NCBI RefSeq assembly: GCF_023051105.1
Contig: NZ_JALKIL010000002.1
Span: 124,001 to 188,000, forward strand
Origin: Anaerobiospirillum sp. NML120449
GTDB taxonomy: Bacteria; Pseudomonadota; Gammaproteobacteria; Enterobacterales; Succinivibrionaceae
Direction: 5' to 3'
DNA: 64,000 nucleotides
The position numbers were made by a program, and so were the translations under genes. Of the stretch, positions 9,356-18,493 are shown piece by piece; position 1 is the first letter of the stretch; each line of letters starts with the position of its first letter. The notes below the pieces were generated by a model. The model did not search any database. It was not told the origin of the DNA and saw only the letters and a list, made by a program, of their open reading frames with translations.

Positions 9356-10047
9356 GAGAAATGACGTGATTTTAATAATATTGAAGATAAAGAATATGTA
9401 TGCCAGAGTACTATAAATGGTAGTTACGGTAATAAGACAATAATTTAGTCAAAGCATATAACTAGATACATGTACCATAATGGAATATCGATATAATTAA
9501 AAGTACACTATATTGATCTTTTATAGTTAAAGTCTGTGTATAGTAAATATGACCAAATTTTTGTCAAAAATACCATAATCAGCCTGTGTAACAGCTTTTA
9601 TATGAGTCTCACCGATCTACAAAATTTCAAACTCAATGATTTACATGGATGTATTGTATCTAGAATACTTGATTAAGCCCGCATGAATCAGGTTTTAAAA
9701 GTGGGCACTATTGAAAAACAGTAAAATTGCAGATTTTGAGTTTCCCACAAGCTCTGACACCGTAGCCTGCCCAGGGAATCTACCCCCATGGCAGCTACAT
9801 ATCTTGCAGCCCGACTACAGCTCCTTGGGAGAACCTGGGGATCGCCAGGGCAAATCATGCTGCAGCCGTCATGGTGATCTTAAGGTGCCATACAGCGCTC
9901 TCAGACGACGCTGGAGAGCCCTGCAGGCATCAACCTGGTGATTCCCGGCGACAGCACCTGCGCATGCGCTACAGCGCAGCTAAAAGCTGCCATCTGGTGG
10001 CGAACAGACACTCCTGGCATCGCCGCATGGTAAAAGACAGCTTTTAA

Positions 10048-11035
10048 TATCTAGATCTATTTTTAAAACAGCATATTTATCGTGCTTTCCGTGATTTTGC
10101 AGACATGTAGATATGCAAAAAGCAGCAATACTGAGTACTTTGGTGGGAAATCAAAGGAAATACAGTTGTTGCACTGTGCTCAGCCGCGATGAGATGCGAC
10201 ACATGGCCAGGAGCACCAGCCATGCTGAAGCTGGCAGAAAGGACGTGAAGGAATGCCTGCAGCAAGAGCGCCCAGCCTGGAGAAGCTGAGCTCAGGACTA
10301 CGAATTCCTTCTCCAGCCACCACTCGAAGCAACGAACAACCTTTAGTATCTAGATCGATTTTATAAACATGATATTTATCGCGTTTGTTTGAGCTTTAGC
10401 ATCAAGCGCATATGCGAAATCTGCTGCTTTGTCATACTTTTCCCTGCATGCCTGGAAAGAGTGCTGCCGAGCCGCATGGAGTGGCTCAGGTAAGCTCCTG
10501 GCGACCATCATATGGAGCCAGGGCATTACCCCAGGTGCGAGGACATACGCAGCAGGAGAGTTCAGCCAGGAAAAGCAAAAATACGAATTCCTTCTCCAGC
10601 CACCACTCAAATCAATGACCGAGCTTTAGTATCTAGATCTGTTTTATAAACATGATATTTATCGTGTTTATTTAACTTTTTGCATCACAAACATACGCGA
10701 AATCTGCTGCTTTGCCATACTTTTCCCTGCATGCCTGGAAAGGGCGCTGCCCAGCTGCATTGAGAGGAGCCAGCAAGCCCATGGCGACCATCATATGGAG
10801 CCTGGGCATGAGACCAGGTGCGAGGACATACGCAGCAGGAGAGCTCAGCCAGGAAAAGCAGGGATACGAATTCCTTCTCCAGGAACCACTCGACTCAGTG
10901 AACACTCTTTAGTATCTAGATCTATTTTTAAAACAGCGTGTTTATCGTATTTGTGTGAACTTTTGCATCAAGCGCATATGCGAAATCTGCTGCTTTGTCA
11001 TACTCTTTCCTGCAGGGCTGGAAAGGGCGTGGCAG
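10048..11035. repeat. Tandem array of about 283-bp units (three close copies plus one diverged)
   Basis: Each unit opens with TATCTAGATC (10048, 10347, 10630, 10913; spacings 299, 283, 283). It continues with an imperfect palindrome around AACATGATATTTATCGTGTT, then GCGAAATCTGCTGCTTTG, then GCATGCCTGGAAAG, and closes with ACGAATTCCTTCTCCAG. The two middle units are nearly identical over their length. The first is conserved mainly at its ends and the last is cut short near 11035. Reading frames shift between copies, so the array is not a coding repeat. Function unknown. It lies at the 3' side of the McrBC-like pair. Confidence 0.85.
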
Positions 11036-11083
11036 GTGTCAGGTGGGAGGTCGGATTTTAGGAGGACATGAGGTGGGGCTTGG

Positions 11084-11103
11084 CTGTCGGCTGATGCCGA
11101 CAG
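11084..11103 (-). terminator. Hairpin after the McrC-like gene
   Basis: Perfect 8-bp stem CTGTCGGC/GCCGACAG with loop TGAT, just past the minus-strand stop at 11110. There is no clear T run, so this may be an mRNA 3' stabiliser rather than a true terminator. Confidence 0.35.
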
Positions 11104-11109
11104 CGCGGG

Positions 11110-13914
11110 TTATTTGTCTGAGGCGGGCTCTTTGTCTGAGGCGGGTTCTTTGTCAGAGCTGATTTCCTGAGTCTGGGGCGGCTCCGGCTTGAGATAGGTA
11201 AGGGTTGCAGTAATGGTGTTCCACAGCAGTTCTGTACTCTTCTGTACGCTGTTGATCTCCACTACAGCGCCAGCTGACGGTGGCGCGAAAATCTGGGCCA
11301 GAGGAGAGCTGTGTTTAATCCATACCGGGCCATGCAGTGAGTCTTTTTCATCTGTGCCACTCTCTGCCTGGCTCACTGATGCTCCAGATGTACTTGAGTC
11401 TTTGTTAAGACTTACTTTGTCCATAATATCGAAGATGCTTTCTTTGAACTCATTATTACCATGCTTTGCCATGGTTACAGCTTTCAAAGGGTCAACAGTG
11501 CGACTTTCAACGCGTCCCTGCAGGGCAATAACCATGGAAATGGGGCGCGTGTCCTTAATGTCTTTGAAAATCACTTTGTGCTCATCCTGTACCGTTTTGA
11601 GAACGGTTCCAGGGGGGATACTGTTGTTCCTTGCTACTGGTGGCTGGGGCTGCTTGCTGGTAACAGCTGAGGTCATGTTGATGACATATTTGTTAATCAG
11701 ATCAGGCAGATAGTTTCTGATGATGTTATTAGCGCGTGAGTACTTTGAGTCCAGCACCACATAGTCATCATTGAGCTTGTTTGCCCAGTTATCGCTGCTG
11801 CGGGTAACCCGCATGACAAAGTCAGGATTGAAAAAGTTCAGATCCGCCCCATTGGAGCCCGTGGTGGAGCCATTGTTGTCAGTACGGAAAAGGGGCAGGC
11901 CGTTTTCAAAGTATGAGCCTGATATCACCGGCTGGTAGTACAGGTTAATGACTGTTCTGTACTTGAACAGGCGATAGGTATTTGCTGTGCTGTAATCAGG
12001 CTCATTGTTCTTCTGATGGAGCAGATACTCATAGCGCCACGATGGTGTGAATATATCTGCCTTGAAGCCCTGCTCCATTAGCATGCTCAAAATGGTGTAC
12101 AGACAGTAGTACTCAAAGATACGGTCAATGGTAGAGCGTTCATGTATTACAGGTACAGGAGTACATGCAACCTCATAGCCGGTAAACCACTGGTCCATAA
12201 GCCTGTATATCCTGGAGCATGCTTCTACCTGAGTGTATGCAGGCCTGCATGCAGGTATCTTATACATAAGAGCCGGTTGGCTGCCAGTAGCCTGCTCAAG
12301 GGTGTCGAGTATCTTTTCAAGGCGCAGTACTGCCGATTCAAGAAGGGCAATATCGGCGCTGAAGGTTTCATTACGTAGACGCTCTACAATAGCGTAAGGA
12401 GAGTTCAGTGCCTCAGCGGATGCGCCCGTATTCTCCATGTACCGGCCATCAGCTTCTGTGCTGTCAGTGTCATCAGCAGCTGTGGCGCTGTCATCTCCAG
12501 TACAGGCGTCACCTCCAGTATCGGAGTCATCTCCAGTACAGGCGCCGTTTGAGATTTCTGAGGCTTCTTCTTTCAGGCGGTACTGAGCCACTGCTTTGAG
12601 GTTATTCCTGCTGACGGTAAGCACACTGAAAACAAAGCACATGATCTCATGGCAGGCATCAGCAAGAGCACTGTTATCAGCACCGTTTGAGGCGCTGTCT
12701 GTGCTGTCACTGGCAGCATCGGGCTGCGCGTTGTCTGCGCCTGCTGTATCGTCCTGCGCGCAGGCTGAAGCCAGTGCGGCAGCTGCAATGCTGTGAGCTG
12801 AGCGCTTATTTTTGAGCTCAGACAACTGCAGCATCTGCACAAGTGAAGTCAGATTCTGCTGACAGACATCGCAGATATGTCTGGTAAGGCGGGTATAGCC
12901 ATAAAATGCCGGATACTCTGGCATGCCATTACTTATGCAGTCCTCTGGTCCACGGCCGGTGTACTTAATCTCAGGAAACATCAGTTCCAGGGCCGGTGAC
13001 TGGGCTTTGGTGCTCAGTGTGGCGATCATTTCCCTGAGGTTGTCATTGTCGCGCTGGAATCGACCGGTACAGATAAGCCATGGAGAGTAGAGATGGCAGC
13101 GACGGTCGTCATCAAGAGTGATGTCCAGCTGCAGGCTGACAAGGTCATACTGCCTTAAAAAAGGCAGTTTCTGGTTCTGCAGGAAATGGCTGTTATCAGG
13201 AAATTCCCAGACAACCTGACGCATGCCGGTATCAGGGTCATAAGCTCCCGTAGAGCAGCGACCGCAGAACATGTCATTAATCTTGAGACTGATGACCTTA
13301 AGCGGACTTTGCTCATCAGTAGCGCGTCGTGCAGCGGCTTCCTCAATAAGGGCATTGAGCTCACTGCCCATGAGACGGGTCTGCTCTTCATCCTCCTCTT
13401 CATGACCGCCTTCTTTCAGGGCCATGTTCACAATAAGAGCCTCATTGAGTTTCATGTGAATATGGTAAGTGCCATTTTCATTAACTACAGGACATATACC
13501 CAGAGCACGGGCCGGACGGACAGGCTGTACAGTGGTCAAAGGCAGGCACAGAGCATTGCTTTGAGCGCTGTCATCACTGCTCTCAGCTGTCGTGGCATAG
13601 CTGCTTTTGCCTGCATAGCTTTTAGCCCATGGGCGGGCTGCCTGGCAGATCCTTACCTCGCCTGCCACTTTGAAAGAAGACGGGCTTACTGTTTGACCCT
13701 GGCTGCCGTCGCCTGCGTTACCGTCAGCGGCGGCGCTGCTGCAGCGGCCGCCAGCGATGTTAGCGTCAGTGGCGGTGCGGCCAGCAGTGCCGGCGGCGCA
13801 GACGTTGCCAGAGGCTCTGTTGCCTGGGGCGCTGATGTCAGAAACTGTGCTGGCGGAGATATCAGCCTCACAGACAGATGCAGAGGAATTTACTGAGCCT
13901 GGGATTGAGGTCAT
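11110..13914 (-). CDS. McrC-like / DUF2357-type protein with PD-(D/E)XK nuclease
   Basis: Likely nuclease subunit of an McrBC-related restriction system. The 934-residue protein starts with about 130 low-complexity residues, then a long region of DUF2357 character (including FEYYCLYTILSMLMEQGF). A PD-(D/E)XK core follows: NPDF with Asp698, then VLDSKY with Asp722 and Lys724, spaced as in McrC-type nucleases. Asp/Ala/Thr-rich insertions interrupt it at roughly residues 415-560. It lies 26 bp downstream of the AAA+ gene on the same strand, as mcrC follows mcrB. The assignment rests on motifs seen by eye. The class is well supported; the substrate (modified DNA, phage, plasmid) is unknown. Confidence 0.75.
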   Translation of the reverse strand: MTSIPGSVNSSASVCEADISASTVSDISAPGNRASGNVCAAGTAGRTATDANIAGGRCSSAAADGNAGDGSQGQTVSPSSFKVAGEVRICQAARPWAKSYAGKSSYATTAESSDDSAQSNALCLPLTTVQPVRPARALGICPVVNENGTYHIHMKLNEALIVNMALKEGGHEEEDEEQTRLMGSELNALIEEAAARRATDEQSPLKVISLKINDMFCGRCSTGAYDPDTGMRQVVWEFPDNSHFLQNQKLPFLRQYDLVSLQLDITLDDDRRCHLYSPWLICTGRFQRDNDNLREMIATLSTKAQSPALELMFPEIKYTGRGPEDCISNGMPEYPAFYGYTRLTRHICDVCQQNLTSLVQMLQLSELKNKRSAHSIAAAALASACAQDDTAGADNAQPDAASDSTDSASNGADNSALADACHEIMCFVFSVLTVSRNNLKAVAQYRLKEEASEISNGACTGDDSDTGGDACTGDDSATAADDTDSTEADGRYMENTGASAEALNSPYAIVERLRNETFSADIALLESAVLRLEKILDTLEQATGSQPALMYKIPACRPAYTQVEACSRIYRLMDQWFTGYEVACTPVPVIHERSTIDRIFEYYCLYTILSMLMEQGFKADIFTPSWRYEYLLHQKNNEPDYSTANTYRLFKYRTVINLYYQPVISGSYFENGLPLFRTDNNGSTTGSNGADLNFFNPDFVMRVTRSSDNWANKLNDDYVVLDSKYSRANNIIRNYLPDLINKYVINMTSAVTSKQPQPPVARNNSIPPGTVLKTVQDEHKVIFKDIKDTRPISMVIALQGRVESRTVDPLKAVTMAKHGNNEFKESIFDIMDKVSLNKDSSTSGASVSQAESGTDEKDSLHGPVWIKHSSPLAQIFAPPSAGAVVEINSVQKSTELLWNTITATLTYLKPEPPQTQEISSDKEPASDKEPASDK

Positions 13915-13940
13915 GGCAGATCTGCCTCACTGGATATTAA

Positions 13941-16433
13941 TCAGGAAAAGAATGAGTAGAACTTCAGTGGCGAGTGATTGTTATCAGCCATACGCCGGAT
14001 ATGGGCGGAGCACAGAGGCATGAAATCAGGAGTGCACTCTCCGGAAAGAGATCGCAGCAGTATCTCATAGCGGCGTCCCGAGCCTGAAATGGCTGGCAGT
14101 ATCTTCTGGGCCACAGCGTAATCAAGAGCCTTCAGGGAGTTTTTACTGTCCGCTCCTGTCATCAGACGGCGCGCGGCTGAGCAGTAGCCACTAATCATTT
14201 TTATGGTACGGGCTGTCAGCGGCATGTTCAGCTCGGCCTGACTGAACAGTTCAAGCAAATCATCCCACTTGACCTCACTGTATTTCTCAAAGGCCGGGGT
14301 ATTGCCCGGTCCAAAAGCACGGCGCAGCTGCTCCATGCTTACTGTGCCCGCCACAGGCATGTCATCATCGCTTACAGGATCAGGATGCTGCGGTGTCCTG
14401 TGAATGACCTTGAACTGGCCTCTCAAGCTGCCTCTTACATCAGACAGAGGTACCTTGAGGCTTATCACCCAGCTGCGTTCGAGCAGTCTGGTGCTCAGAG
14501 GAATATGGCAGGAGCTCTGACTGACGGTGGCGCAAAAGCGCATACTCTCAGGCATATGCAGATCGCGGCCACCACCAAAATTAAGTCTTAAAGGCAGGCC
14601 GTCGCAGCCTCTGAAAAAGGCAGAGAGGTAATGGTCCATGGAGCTCAGATCGGCATTATCAAACATCAGCACAAAAGGAGCCTGTCCATGGTATGCCATA
14701 CGCGGGTGCAGCCTGTTATGCTCATGCTGAGCATCAAGATCACCAAGTGCCTCAAAGAGTGTGCTGTTAACAGGTTCAAGCTGGCGGCTTACAGGATTGA
14801 AATAGGCTATAAAATCCTTAAGAGAGCTCCATCCTGCCTCAACATCCACCTCGACAAAGCGTGAGGCTGTCAGTGGGATATCGGCAGCCGGGACAGCAGG
14901 GGCAGCCGGGTAAGCAGGGTAAGCCGGGACAGCAGGTGCAGCGGCGGCGAACGGAGCCGCCTGAGCGGCCGGGACGGATGGAGCAGCCGTCAGCGCCCTG
15001 GTATTAACTGCATCAAGACCAAGAGCTTTTGCCAGAAGACGGCAGTGGGTGCTTTTGCCTGAACCGCTGCGTCCGGCAAATACTGTCATCATGCCCTGAG
15101 TAAGGCAGATCAGGTAGTTGGCCGCATCATCACGGTCAAGCTCAATACCATCACGGGCAAAGGTCTTACACACTCTGGTGATAATTGCCTGGGCATCATT
15201 AAAAGCATCATCTTCCCTGATGCTGTCAGAGGGAATAAGCCGCATCCTGCTGTCAGTGCAGGCCGGGCCTGTGGCTGCGCCATAGACGGCACCCGCGCCC
15301 GATCCTGAGCCAGCAGCTGGCGCAGTGGCAGCGGCAGCTGCCCGGGCTGCAACAGCGCCCACGCCTGTGCTGTGGGCGGTGCTGGCAGCAGAGCTTTTGA
15401 GCTTATTGAGCTCCTGCTGATACCAGGCGGCACGGCCCTCCAGCTCTTTGAGCCTTGCTCTGGTCTGCTCAAGCTCACTTGTCCTCTGACTGAGCTCACG
15501 GCCGGCCCGCTCTAAAGCAGCATGCGCTGCAGCCGCCGCCTGATCTGCAGCTGTCTGAGCGGCTGCTTCGTCATTTTCCTGCAGCGGGGCGCCAGGGGCA
15601 GGCGCTGGCGCTGGTGTTTGCGCTTGCGCTGGTGCCGGCGCAGTCACCTGCTGCTGGCCGCCGCTGTGTGACTGCGCTCTGGCAAGCTTTTCTTTGAGGG
15701 TACGTATGGTCTGGATATAGGAGATGACCTGGCTCTGGTCGTAGTTATTAGTGCTCTCTGCATCAGTGTCCTGGCAGCCGGGCAGCTGCAGGGTGCCGTT
15801 GCTGATAACGGGCTGAACAGTGATGTTGGCATCAGTGGCCATGTGCCTGCCATAGCCAGGCTCATCGGTCATGAAGGCACTGAAGACAGGTCCATAAATG
15901 TTTTCCAGAGCGACACTGCCCACTGCACTGCCAACTGCAGTCTGGCTGTTTTGCTGTGGCAGAGGCATGCCTGAAAGGATAGCGCTGCCTGCTGACATGG
16001 GAGCCTGGTGATGGTAAAGAGCATTGCCATGCGCAATGCCGGGCGCAATACCAGGTGTACTGCCAGGGGCATTGCCTGGGGATGTGCCCGGAGCATTGCC
16101 AGGGGCTGTGCCCGGAGCCTGGCTGTTGAGTGCTTCTGAGGCGCCTTGCGCACTGTGGGCATGGTCATTTTCGTGCACGGGCACTGAGTTGATGATAAAG
16201 CTGACTATGGTGCCTGCAAGGGCACCTGGTAAACCCGGAGCGCTGTCAGAGGTAAAGCGCATCCTGAGGGCAGGGCATGAGCTTATCTGATACCAGCTGC
16301 TGTTGTCATAGACAAGGCAGGGAGTAAGGAGCATCAGGCAGCTGCCTGACTGGTCACAGGCCTTCTGTCCTGATGCCTGAGCGGCTCTGAGCCAGCCCAG
16401 AGCATGGCGGCCAGTTAGGTGGTTAAGGTTCAC
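13941..16433 (-). CDS. McrB-like AAA+ NTPase with coiled coil
   Basis: Probable motor subunit partnered with the PD-(D/E)XK protein downstream. GTG start at 16433 with AAGGAG 6 bases upstream. In order: N-terminal region of unknown fold; a Pro-Gly repeat tract (APGNAPGTSPGNAPG, about 105-150); heptad-rich helices (about 235-262 and 290-348, including LERAGRELSQRTSELEQTRA); then the NTPase with Walker A GRSGSGKS (454-461) and a Walker B-like FDNAD (592-595 region), where McrB has DE(I/N). Late motifs (RFCATVSQ, STRLLERSWVISL) match the sensor and 'DRA' region of McrB-type enzymes. A Pro/Ala insertion (about 480-516) sits between Walker A and the next strand. GTP versus ATP preference cannot be told. 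Coiled coil plus McrBC-type nuclease recalls the CoCoNuT class, but I cannot confirm membership. Confidence 0.72.
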   Translation of the reverse strand: MNLNHLTGRHALGWLRAAQASGQKACDQSGSCLMLLTPCLVYDNSSWYQISSCPALRMRFTSDSAPGLPGALAGTIVSFIINSVPVHENDHAHSAQGASEALNSQAPGTAPGNAPGTSPGNAPGSTPGIAPGIAHGNALYHHQAPMSAGSAILSGMPLPQQNSQTAVGSAVGSVALENIYGPVFSAFMTDEPGYGRHMATDANITVQPVISNGTLQLPGCQDTDAESTNNYDQSQVISYIQTIRTLKEKLARAQSHSGGQQQVTAPAPAQAQTPAPAPAPGAPLQENDEAAAQTAADQAAAAAHAALERAGRELSQRTSELEQTRARLKELEGRAAWYQQELNKLKSSAASTAHSTGVGAVAARAAAAATAPAAGSGSGAGAVYGAATGPACTDSRMRLIPSDSIREDDAFNDAQAIITRVCKTFARDGIELDRDDAANYLICLTQGMMTVFAGRSGSGKSTHCRLLAKALGLDAVNTRALTAAPSVPAAQAAPFAAAAPAVPAYPAYPAAPAVPAADIPLTASRFVEVDVEAGWSSLKDFIAYFNPVSRQLEPVNSTLFEALGDLDAQHEHNRLHPRMAYHGQAPFVLMFDNADLSSMDHYLSAFFRGCDGLPLRLNFGGGRDLHMPESMRFCATVSQSSCHIPLSTRLLERSWVISLKVPLSDVRGSLRGQFKVIHRTPQHPDPVSDDDMPVAGTVSMEQLRRAFGPGNTPAFEKYSEVKWDDLLELFSQAELNMPLTARTIKMISGYCSAARRLMTGADSKNSLKALDYAVAQKILPAISGSGRRYEILLRSLSGECTPDFMPLCSAHIRRMADNNHSPLKFYSFFS

Positions 16434-16580
16434 TCAAGTCTCCTTGTCATGCAGGCCATGGCATGCCTTATCGGATGCAGTAAGGCTGTTCCCGTACGCT
16501 TTGGCAGGCTGCGCCCGGGGGCAGCTGTCTGCAGCTAATGTTATCAGCTTTAAGCCTGTGCCTGCCTGTCATGGATCATC

Positions 16581-16620
16581 AAAAAAGGCCCGGTCCCTTT
16601 TTCAGGGGCCGGGCCTTTTT
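16581..16620 (-). terminator. Terminator of mnmE
   Basis: An 11-bp stem GGCCCGGTCCC (16587-16597) pairs with 16605-16615 (one G.T pair) and is flanked by A6 on the left and T5 on the right, so it reads as an intrinsic terminator on either strand. It ends transcription from mnmE (stop at 16735). The rest of 16434-16734 shows nothing else. Confidence 0.85.
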
Positions 16621-16734
16621 CAGTGCCGGGCAATAAGACCGGGCCAGACCATGCAGCTCCTGCAGGAGAACATGTCAGCAGTCCCAGCCGGCCGTCAGGC
16701 ATGCCTGACGGCCGACGTGCGGGGCGGGCGCTAT

Positions 16735-18369
16735 CTACTTTCCTATACAGAATGTGGAGAAAATAATGCCCAGGATGTCATCAGAGGTGACCTTGCCTGT
16801 GATGGTACCCAGGTGATTCTGAGCCAGAGTGATTTCACGGGCGGTAAGTACCAGGTCGCCCAGCTCAAGCATGCCGCAGGCGCGTTCAATGGCCTGATAG
16901 CACTCATCGAGCTCACCCAGGTGACGACGGCGGGCTGAGAACACACCCTCTGTTGGAATGATGCCCAGAGCCTCCTGCAGGCGGCTGCGCAGCTGCTCAA
17001 GGCCATCAGCTGTTTTGGTGGAGGTGGACAGCTGAGGGTACTGGTTGAGCGGCTCGCTGCTGAGCAGCTTTGCAGTCTGCTCATCAGCAGGCAGATCCTG
17101 CTTTGATTTGACCACAATGAGATTGCGCGGGTTATCAAAGACCTTCTTGATATGGTTGAGGGCCTCAATGGCATCAAGAGCCGGACGGGAGCTGTCTATC
17201 ATCAGCAAAATCAGGTCGGCCTGACGCAGCTCATCAAGGGCGCGCTGAATGCCTATGGCCTCAATCTCATCAGACGGGGTATCACGAATACCGGCTGTAT
17301 CGGTAATGGTTACGGGTATGCCGCCTATTTCTATGTTGACTGTCAGTACATCACGGGTAGTACCTGGAATATTGGTCACAATGGCCCTGTCAGCACCGGC
17401 AAGGGCATTGAGCAGGGATGATTTACCGGCATTAGGCTGACCTGCCAGCACAATGCGGGCGCCCTCATTGAGCTTTACACCATGAGCGGCGATGCTCTGG
17501 GCATCACGGGCAAGGCCCAGCAGGGCAGTAAGCTCATCTCCGGCCTTTCCTGAGTCAAAGAAGTCCTCATGCTCCTCAGGGAAATCAAGGCAGGCCTCAA
17601 TGCGCACTCTGAAAGTAGTAAGGCGCTGAGTAAGCTCATCAAGACGGCGGGCAAAGACACCGCTTAAGGATGCCAGAGCGGCACGGGCAGCGCTTTCAGA
17701 ACCGGCAGAAATCAGATCCTCAACAGCTTCGGCCGCAGTAAGGTCCATACGGCCATTTAAAAAGGCACGGCGGGTAAACTCACCAGGCTCAGCCTGACGT
17801 ACGCCCCTGATTTTGAGCACAGCGCTGAGCACTCTCTGAGGGACCACATTGCCACCATGGCCCTGCAGCTCGATAACATCCTCACCTGTGTAGGAATGAG
17901 GAGCCTTGAAGTACAGCAGCACGCCCTCATCAATTACCTCATCGCCATCGTAGAACTTGCAGAAATAGGCATAGCGCGGCCTGAATGGATATACCTGACG
18001 TTCAGTAGCGGCGCGGGCGCTGTCAGCGCCGCCTGCGCTTACTGCACAAGCGCCGCCACTGCAGGCGGCTGTGCCTGTATCGCTGGCAGCGCAGTCTCCC
18101 CTTGAGATACTGAAGGTGCTCTGAGCGGTGCCGGCGCCAGCTTCACCGGCTGGAGCGCTGGCAGCAGCGCAACTGGCAGGGGCGCTGCCATCCCTGGCTG
18201 CGTCAAGGGTGCTGCCATCCATGGCTGCATCAGGGGCGCTGTCTGCCCATTTACCGGTTATCTGGCTTGCTGCGTACAGCGCGCCTGGTCCGGAGATACG
18301 GATAATGGCAATACCGCCACGGCCTGGGGCAGTAGCAATGGCTGCAATGGAATCGGCAAAGTCGGACAT
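16735..18369 (-). CDS. mnmE: tRNA uridine-5-carboxymethylaminomethyl modification GTPase MnmE, with an 84-residue insertion
   Basis: With MnmG it modifies the wobble uridine of several tRNAs. The start at 18369 ([19 protein letters not shown]) follows AGGAG 8 bases upstream and matches the family N-terminus; a longer frame to 18480 is not used. The protein shows the folate-binding N-domain, the central G domain ([17 protein letters not shown]-loop, TTRD, DTAG) and the C-terminal FCIGK with catalytic Cys. At 544 aa it is about 90 longer than E. coli MnmE (454). The surplus is an Ala/Ser/Gly/Cys-rich block at residues 42-125 (bases 17995-18246) inside the N-terminal domain. Flanking sequence aligns without loss, so this is a clean in-frame insertion. 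yidC lies upstream on the same strand behind a terminator. Confidence 0.96.
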   Translation of the reverse strand: MSDFADSIAAIATAPGRGGIAIIRISGPGALYAASQITGKWADSAPDAAMDGSTLDAARDGSAPASCAAASAPAGEAGAGTAQSTFSISRGDCAASDTGTAACSGGACAVSAGGADSARAATERQVYPFRPRYAYFCKFYDGDEVIDEGVLLYFKAPHSYTGEDVIELQGHGGNVVPQRVLSAVLKIRGVRQAEPGEFTRRAFLNGRMDLTAAEAVEDLISAGSESAARAALASLSGVFARRLDELTQRLTTFRVRIEACLDFPEEHEDFFDSGKAGDELTALLGLARDAQSIAAHGVKLNEGARIVLAGQPNAGKSSLLNALAGADRAIVTNIPGTTRDVLTVNIEIGGIPVTITDTAGIRDTPSDEIEAIGIQRALDELRQADLILLMIDSSRPALDAIEALNHIKKVFDNPRNLIVVKSKQDLPADEQTAKLLSSEPLNQYPQLSTSTKTADGLEQLRSRLQEALGIIPTEGVFSARRRHLGELDECYQAIERACGMLELGDLVLTAREITLAQNHLGTITGKVTSDDILGIIFSTFCIGK

Positions 18370-18391
18370 GTCAGCAGCTCCTGTGTGACAA

Positions 18392-18451
18392 AGAAAAAGC
18401 CTCAGACCTTTGCTGATTATCCTGCTGGGTTCAGCTTGGGGTCTGAGGCTT
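18392..18451 (-). terminator. Terminator/attenuator between yidC and mnmE
   Basis: Perfect 12-bp stem AAGCCTCAGACC (18397-18408) with 18440-18451 around a 31-nt loop. On the minus strand it is followed by TTTTTCTTTG. It starts 43 bp after yidC and ends about 23 bp before the mnmE start codon, so mnmE expression depends on read-through or a promoter inside the loop region. Confidence 0.75.
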
Positions 18452-18493
18452 AATATTAAGCGCTTATGGCTGAGAATCAACAGTTATTGTTGA

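Larger units (their letters stand above)
8950..9700. other. AT-rich non-coding block with palindromes
   Basis: About 750 bp whose base composition drops to roughly one third G+C, against half or more on either side. No frame longer than a few dozen codons. It contains two long perfect palindromes (9205-9222 and 9334-9355), a CCGCT/AGCGG hairpin near 9277-9292, and the motif TATCTAGATC (9221-9230) that recurs at the start of each unit of the array at 10048. The composition suggests acquired DNA or a structured regulatory region. Confidence 0.6.

Noticed and set aside
10048..11035. Possible CRISPR array
   Set aside because: Units of 283 bp with no constant short repeat/variable spacer pattern and no cas genes.
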